Shown: piece by piece, positions 30,963-33,652 of the stretch
How positions within the stretch are numbered: position 1 is the stretch's first letter
How the letters are laid out: each line of letters begins with the position of its first letter
Source: Oscillospiraceae bacterium
Lineage (GTDB): Bacteria > Bacillota > Clostridia > Oscillospirales > SIG627
Length of the DNA stretch: 33,652 nucleotides
Assembly: GCA_015064635.1 (NCBI GenBank)
Contig: SVRV01000029.1
Coordinates: 1-33,652 of the forward strand
Reading direction: 5' to 3'
Notes under the pieces: model-generated
Seen by the model: the letters and a program-made list of their open reading frames with translations, nothing else
The model's database searches: none
What the model was told of the DNA's origin: nothing
Made by a program: the position numbers and the translations under genes

Positions 30963-30990
30963 AACAAAAAATCCTCCAAAGGAGGATTTA
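30963..30990 (-). terminator. Terminator of the YgjV-type gene
   Basis: AAATCCTCC (30969-30977) and GGAGGATTT (30981-30989) pair around a 3-nt loop. On the minus strand the stem is followed by a T run, directly after the stop codon region. Confidence 0.9.
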
Positions 30991-30997
30991 AAGACTA

Positions 30998-31507
30998 TTA
31001 TTTCTTTTTATTCTTAACGATACCGATAATCGCAGAGATGAGAGAAGCACATTCAAATATTATGCCGCCGATAGAGCCAACTGCAATATTATAGGTAAGG
31101 CAAAGAGGACATTTAATAAAGACAGCAAATCTTGTGTGCTGAGGGTTTGTGAATGAAAGACTTAAGTTTACAACAACAAGTCCGAGAATCAGGAAAAGGG
31201 AGAAAATGTTATCCCAAGACAGAATTCCAGAAATCACGATAAGGGAAATACAAATTATTGTAGTAATATTACTTGTACTGTTCATTTTATTGCGAATGCC
31301 GAGGCAAATACAGATAAAAGCAGAAAGAAGATTAAGAACAACAGCAGTTGTTGCGCCCAACAGCAGGTAATGTGCGGCAAAAGCAAATCCCGTACCACAT
31401 TGAAAAACTATAATTCCAAGCTGTGTCTTCCTCTGGAATGAGATAAAGCCAAGAACCATTGCCAAAATTCCGAATGCCTGACCAAGTATGTATAAAAGGT
31501 TTTCCAT
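30998..31507 (-). CDS. YgjV-family membrane protein
   Basis: A 169-residue integral membrane protein with about five to six hydrophobic segments and a lysine-rich C-terminus (IVKNKKK). The N-terminal ILGQAFGILAMVLGFISFQR, the phrase QLGIIVFQCGTGFAFAAHY and the later NLLSAFICICLGIRNK match the YgjV inner-membrane family as I recall it; its function is unknown. GGAGG precedes the ATG by 4 nt. It lies 36 nt after the deacetylase-like gene and before a terminator, so the two are probably one transcript. Confidence 0.8.
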   Translation of the reverse strand: MENLLYILGQAFGILAMVLGFISFQRKTQLGIIVFQCGTGFAFAAHYLLLGATTAVVLNLLSAFICICLGIRNKMNSTSNITTIICISLIVISGILSWDNIFSLFLILGLVVVNLSLSFTNPQHTRFAVFIKCPLCLTYNIAVGSIGGIIFECASLISAIIGIVKNKKK

Positions 31508-31543
31508 ATATCCTCCACAATCAGATAACCGTGCTAAAAATCT

Positions 31544-32650
31544 TCACGCCAAGGTAAGCACCGTCGACCTCGGGGTGACCTCGTAATTGATGAAATCACC
31601 GATTCTTTCGTATATTTTCACGTCGCAGCCCGTCCATTCGGACAAAGGCTTATCTGTACTTACGTAAAAGCTTGTACCAAGCCCCTCGGCCGTGGGAACA
31701 TCCGACGTATCTATAATACATTTGCCACTGTCAAAGGATAGCTTTGAATACTTCTTGTAAAGCATCTGAGTTGAGCAAAATGCAATATCACGTGAAAGAA
31801 TGATGCCATATGTGTTTTTGCAACGCTCAAAATAATTCACCCAGGAATCAACAAGCGAAAGGTTTTCCTTTGGGTCTTTGTGGCACACGTTTGCCCAATG
31901 GCACCCGAAGATTCCGCTGACGGTCGGCAGGTCGTCAAGCCCTGCCTCCATCACGTTCCACGGTATCAAATTGTTGTTTCTGTCAACGATCGGGATCCCG
32001 TTGTCAACGACAACACCACCCGAAAAATCCTCGTGACCTATATTTTTAAATGTAGTAGAAGCATAGAGAATGCCGTAATCCTTTAATATCTTAGTAAGAT
32101 GATTCGGCTGATAGGTAAAGGTCGGAGGGATAAAGCTGTTTATCGTCTTTTTGAAGCCGTGGTATTCGATCAGATCAAAATATGCATCCAAGCGCATACG
32201 TATTTCGCTTTCGGGAGCAGCAATCACTCGGTTGTTTTCGGTATAATAATAATCAGTGTTGTTATACTGACCGCCATGAACGTAATAGGTATGATGCAAT
32301 CCGTGGACGGCAAAGTCGATATATTCGGCGGAGTTTATCACATCAACGCAGCGAGCCGCTTCTTTTTTATCAAAATGAAGGGAGTTATTCCAATTTATAC
32401 CGTGTGGAGATAAAGCTGGAATCGTTTTCAAACGGTTATCCGGATCCCATTCAGCCATAACAAAGGCACAGTTGATCCTCATTCCAAGCCGTCTGCCGAT
32501 CTCGTTTACGACCTCGTAATCCTCTGCAACGTGCCGTCTTGTAATGCCCGTTCTTGCCGGCTCCATTGACTGTCTGCCATCCGTACCGTTAAACCACCCG
32601 AGGTCGTCCATGGTGATCTGTAACGGTGACGGAATTATAATATTTCTCAT
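31544..32650 (-). CDS. Polysaccharide-deacetylase-fold protein (NodB/CE4-like)
   Basis: A 368-residue protein whose N-terminal half looks like a glycoside hydrolase/deacetylase barrel. QITMDDLGWF gives the Asp pair (Asp15, Asp16), and FAVHGLHHTYY gives metal-type histidines (His116, His119, His120), in the order expected of NodB-like deacetylases. The later FIPPTFTYQPN loop and GILYASTT strand also fit. The C-terminal 100 residues look beta-rich and are unassigned. No signal peptide, so it would act on a cytoplasmic substrate. GGAGGG precedes the ATG. To the eye the gene is somewhat richer in G/C third positions than its neighbours, a weak hint of transfer. Confidence 0.7.
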   Translation of the reverse strand: MRNIIIPSPLQITMDDLGWFNGTDGRQSMEPARTGITRRHVAEDYEVVNEIGRRLGMRINCAFVMAEWDPDNRLKTIPALSPHGINWNNSLHFDKKEAARCVDVINSAEYIDFAVHGLHHTYYVHGGQYNNTDYYYTENNRVIAAPESEIRMRLDAYFDLIEYHGFKKTINSFIPPTFTYQPNHLTKILKDYGILYASTTFKNIGHEDFSGGVVVDNGIPIVDRNNNLIPWNVMEAGLDDLPTVSGIFGCHWANVCHKDPKENLSLVDSWVNYFERCKNTYGIILSRDIAFCSTQMLYKKYSKLSFDSGKCIIDTSDVPTAEGLGTSFYVSTDKPLSEWTGCDVKIYERIGDFINYEVTPRSTVLTLA

Positions 32651-32703
32651 ATCTTTCCCTCCAATATTAAAATAATTCTAATAATCAAGAGTATTCACGC
32701 TAC

Positions 32704-32732
32704 ATTTTATCACACTGTACCTTCAAAGTCAA
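32704..32732 (-). promoter_or_regulatory. Promoter of the deacetylase-like gene
   Basis: On the minus strand TTGACT (32732-32727), 17 nt, TAAAAT (32709-32704). The leader is about 45 nt. Confidence 0.82.
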
Positions 32733-32804
32733 CTATAATGTATCTGTGAAAATGCGGTAAGAAAGCATTGCCGCCGGATCTATAACTTACACACAAAAAA
32801 AGAA

Positions 32805-32830
32805 CTCTCTGTCCGAGATAAATATTGGTG
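32805..32830 (+). repeat. Left 26-bp terminal inverted repeat
   Basis: The 26 bases from CTCTCTGTCCGAG to ATATTGGTG are the inverse complement of 33464-33489 with one mismatch. Both copies point inward toward the small gene at 33030-33341. Together they bound a unit of 685 bp. Confidence 0.85.
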
Positions 32831-32928
32831 AGAAAAAATTATACACTTTTAAAGATATTTAGCAATCTGAAAATGTTGTGAAATTGTAAATTCTCGTCTC
32901 TGGAATGAGACAAAAGGATAAAATATGC

Positions 32929-32981
32929 TATGATATAGTCGTAATATGAAACTTTTGGGTCTATTTTTGCGTCTATATAGA
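32929..32981 (+). promoter_or_regulatory. Possible promoter and palindrome before the small gene
   Basis: TATGAT at 32929-32934 is a fair -10, but I see no good -35. TCTATATAGA at 32972-32981 is a perfect 10-bp palindrome in the leader. Otherwise 32831-33029 is AT-rich with only a short GTCTC/GAGAC hairpin at 32896-32911. Confidence 0.35.
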
Positions 32982-33029
32982 TAATGAAACAGTTAGACAA
33001 ACTTGAATTTGACGAAGGCGTGTGATTGT

Positions 33030-33341
33030 ATGAAAAAAGTTTTACTAAGCCACGATGGTAAAATGAAGATGTATCTTGTCCCCGATGATGTTGCAGATAA
33101 CTTAAAAAAATATTGTATGGATTTTGGCTTCGATTGGATAATGAATGACCCCAATGCTCAAAAACTTCGTGTTACCACACCAAGCGGAGAGATTGGTTAT
33201 ATGTTTGGGGCACAGGATTTTATAGACTACTTGAATGACTTTGTATTTCCAAACCAAAAATCTACATTGGTTGATGAAATGGATTTTTATGATTATGAAA
33301 TTCCAGAGGAATACAAGGATATTCCTTGGTTCAATTTTTAA
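33030..33341 (+). CDS. Small conserved hypothetical protein
   Basis: A 103-residue soluble, acidic protein. It starts KKVLLSHDGKMKMYLVPDDV and ends with EEYKDIPWFNF. I recall proteins of this pattern (start, a FIDYLN..VFPN middle, and an EYKD..FNF end) as conserved hypotheticals in Clostridia, function unknown. The ATG at 33030 is the natural start for that family; GAAGG at 33014-33018 is 11 nt upstream, rather far. A longer reading from 33003 is unlikely. It is the only gene between the 26-bp inverted repeats and is followed by a terminator. Confidence 0.75.
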   Translation: MKKVLLSHDGKMKMYLVPDDVADNLKKYCMDFGFDWIMNDPNAQKLRVTTPSGEIGYMFGAQDFIDYLNDFVFPNQKSTLVDEMDFYDYEIPEEYKDIPWFNF

Positions 33342-33381
33342 GAAACAAATTCCAATTTGTTGAACTGAATACTGACCCATA

Positions 33382-33413
33382 GGGGCAAGGTTGAGATACA
33401 CCTTGCTCCTTTT
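33382..33413 (+). terminator. Terminator of the small gene
   Basis: GGGGCAAGGT (33382-33391) pairs with ACCTTGCTCC (33400-33409, one G-T pair), 10 bp, followed by TTTTCGTTT. A further 8-bp palindrome AACAAATT/AATTTGTT sits at 33344-33361, just after the stop codon. Confidence 0.82.
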
Positions 33414-33463
33414 CGTTTGCCAATGAGCATTCATAAAAAATGAATAAAAAGGTCAGTTATGCA

Positions 33464-33489
33464 CACCAATACTTATCTCGGACAGAGAG
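33464..33489 (-). repeat. Right 26-bp terminal inverted repeat
   Basis: Matches the inverse complement of 32805-32830 at 25 of 26 positions. Its outer end lies only about 7 bp from the rRNA operon terminator hairpin, suggesting insertion at or next to the terminator. Confidence 0.85.
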
Positions 33490-33490
33490 A

Positions 33491-33525
33491 AAAAGAAAAA
33501 GCAGATGCCAAAGCAACTGCTTTTT
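33491..33525 (-). terminator. Terminator of the rRNA operon
   Basis: On the minus strand AAAAAGCAG (33525-33517) pairs with CTGCTTTTT (33504-33496), followed by CTTTTT. It lies directly after the 5S rRNA. Confidence 0.85.
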
Positions 33526-33528
33526 AGT

Positions 33529-33644
<116 letters not shown>

Positions 33645-33652
33645 TTCAAGTG

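Overview
The window looks like a chromosome segment from an anaerobic Clostridia-type Firmicute, probably an uncultivated gut or rumen member of the Oscillospirales/Ruminococcaceae sort. This taxonomic reading is inference. It rests on near-consensus sigma-A promoters (TTGACA-N17-TATAAT type), strong GGAGG ribosome binding sites, modest GC content, a short HisG paired with HisZ, an SLH-domain surface protein, BioY with a BirA that lacks a DNA-binding domain, and many cytoplasmic glycan-degrading enzymes.

Layout. (1) 1-290, minus strand: three tRNA genes (Phe, Gly, and a Val cut by the window edge) behind one promoter. (2) 290-8823, minus strand: a complete, tightly overlapping histidine operon, yerC-hisZ-hisG-hisD-hisC-hisB-hisH-hisA-hisF-hisIE-hisK, behind one promoter that carries a dyad at the start site. 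The first gene is a TrpR-superfamily regulator and probably controls the operon. (3) 8860-9190: a small cysteine-rich protein gene and a divergent promoter pair. (4) 9241-13770, plus: a 1479-residue secreted SLH protein with a large putative carbohydrate-active region. (5) 13859-21184, plus: bioY, birA and two tandem GH2 beta-galactosidase genes of identical length (989 aa).

(6) 21282-28997, minus: an accessory carbohydrate locus. In transcription order it encodes a neutral-ceramidase-like hydrolase, a HAD phosphatase, a GH28-like beta-helix protein, a VOC protein, a cupin, a PfkB sugar kinase with its own promoter and dyad, a histidine phosphatase, and a second GH28-like protein with its own promoter. 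None of these proteins has a signal peptide, so they probably act in the cytoplasm on imported oligosaccharides. (7) 29051-30867, minus: an ECF-type sigma factor fused to a long C-terminal extension with at least one winged-helix-like segment. (8) 30963-32732, minus: a deacetylase-fold protein and a YgjV-type membrane protein. (9) 32805-33489: a compact unit bounded by 26-bp inverted repeats (25/26 matching) around one small conserved gene, lying against the terminator of an rRNA operon. (10) 33496-33644, minus: that terminator and the 5S rRNA.

The strongest leads for something undescribed are the sigma factor/winged-helix fusion with palindromes upstream, the inverted-repeat-bounded small gene, the SLH protein with an inserted RGxxGT-type module, and the cytoplasmic GH2/GH28/kinase locus. 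Frames, motifs, promoters and repeats were read directly from the sequence; family assignments come from recall of conserved motifs, without any database search.
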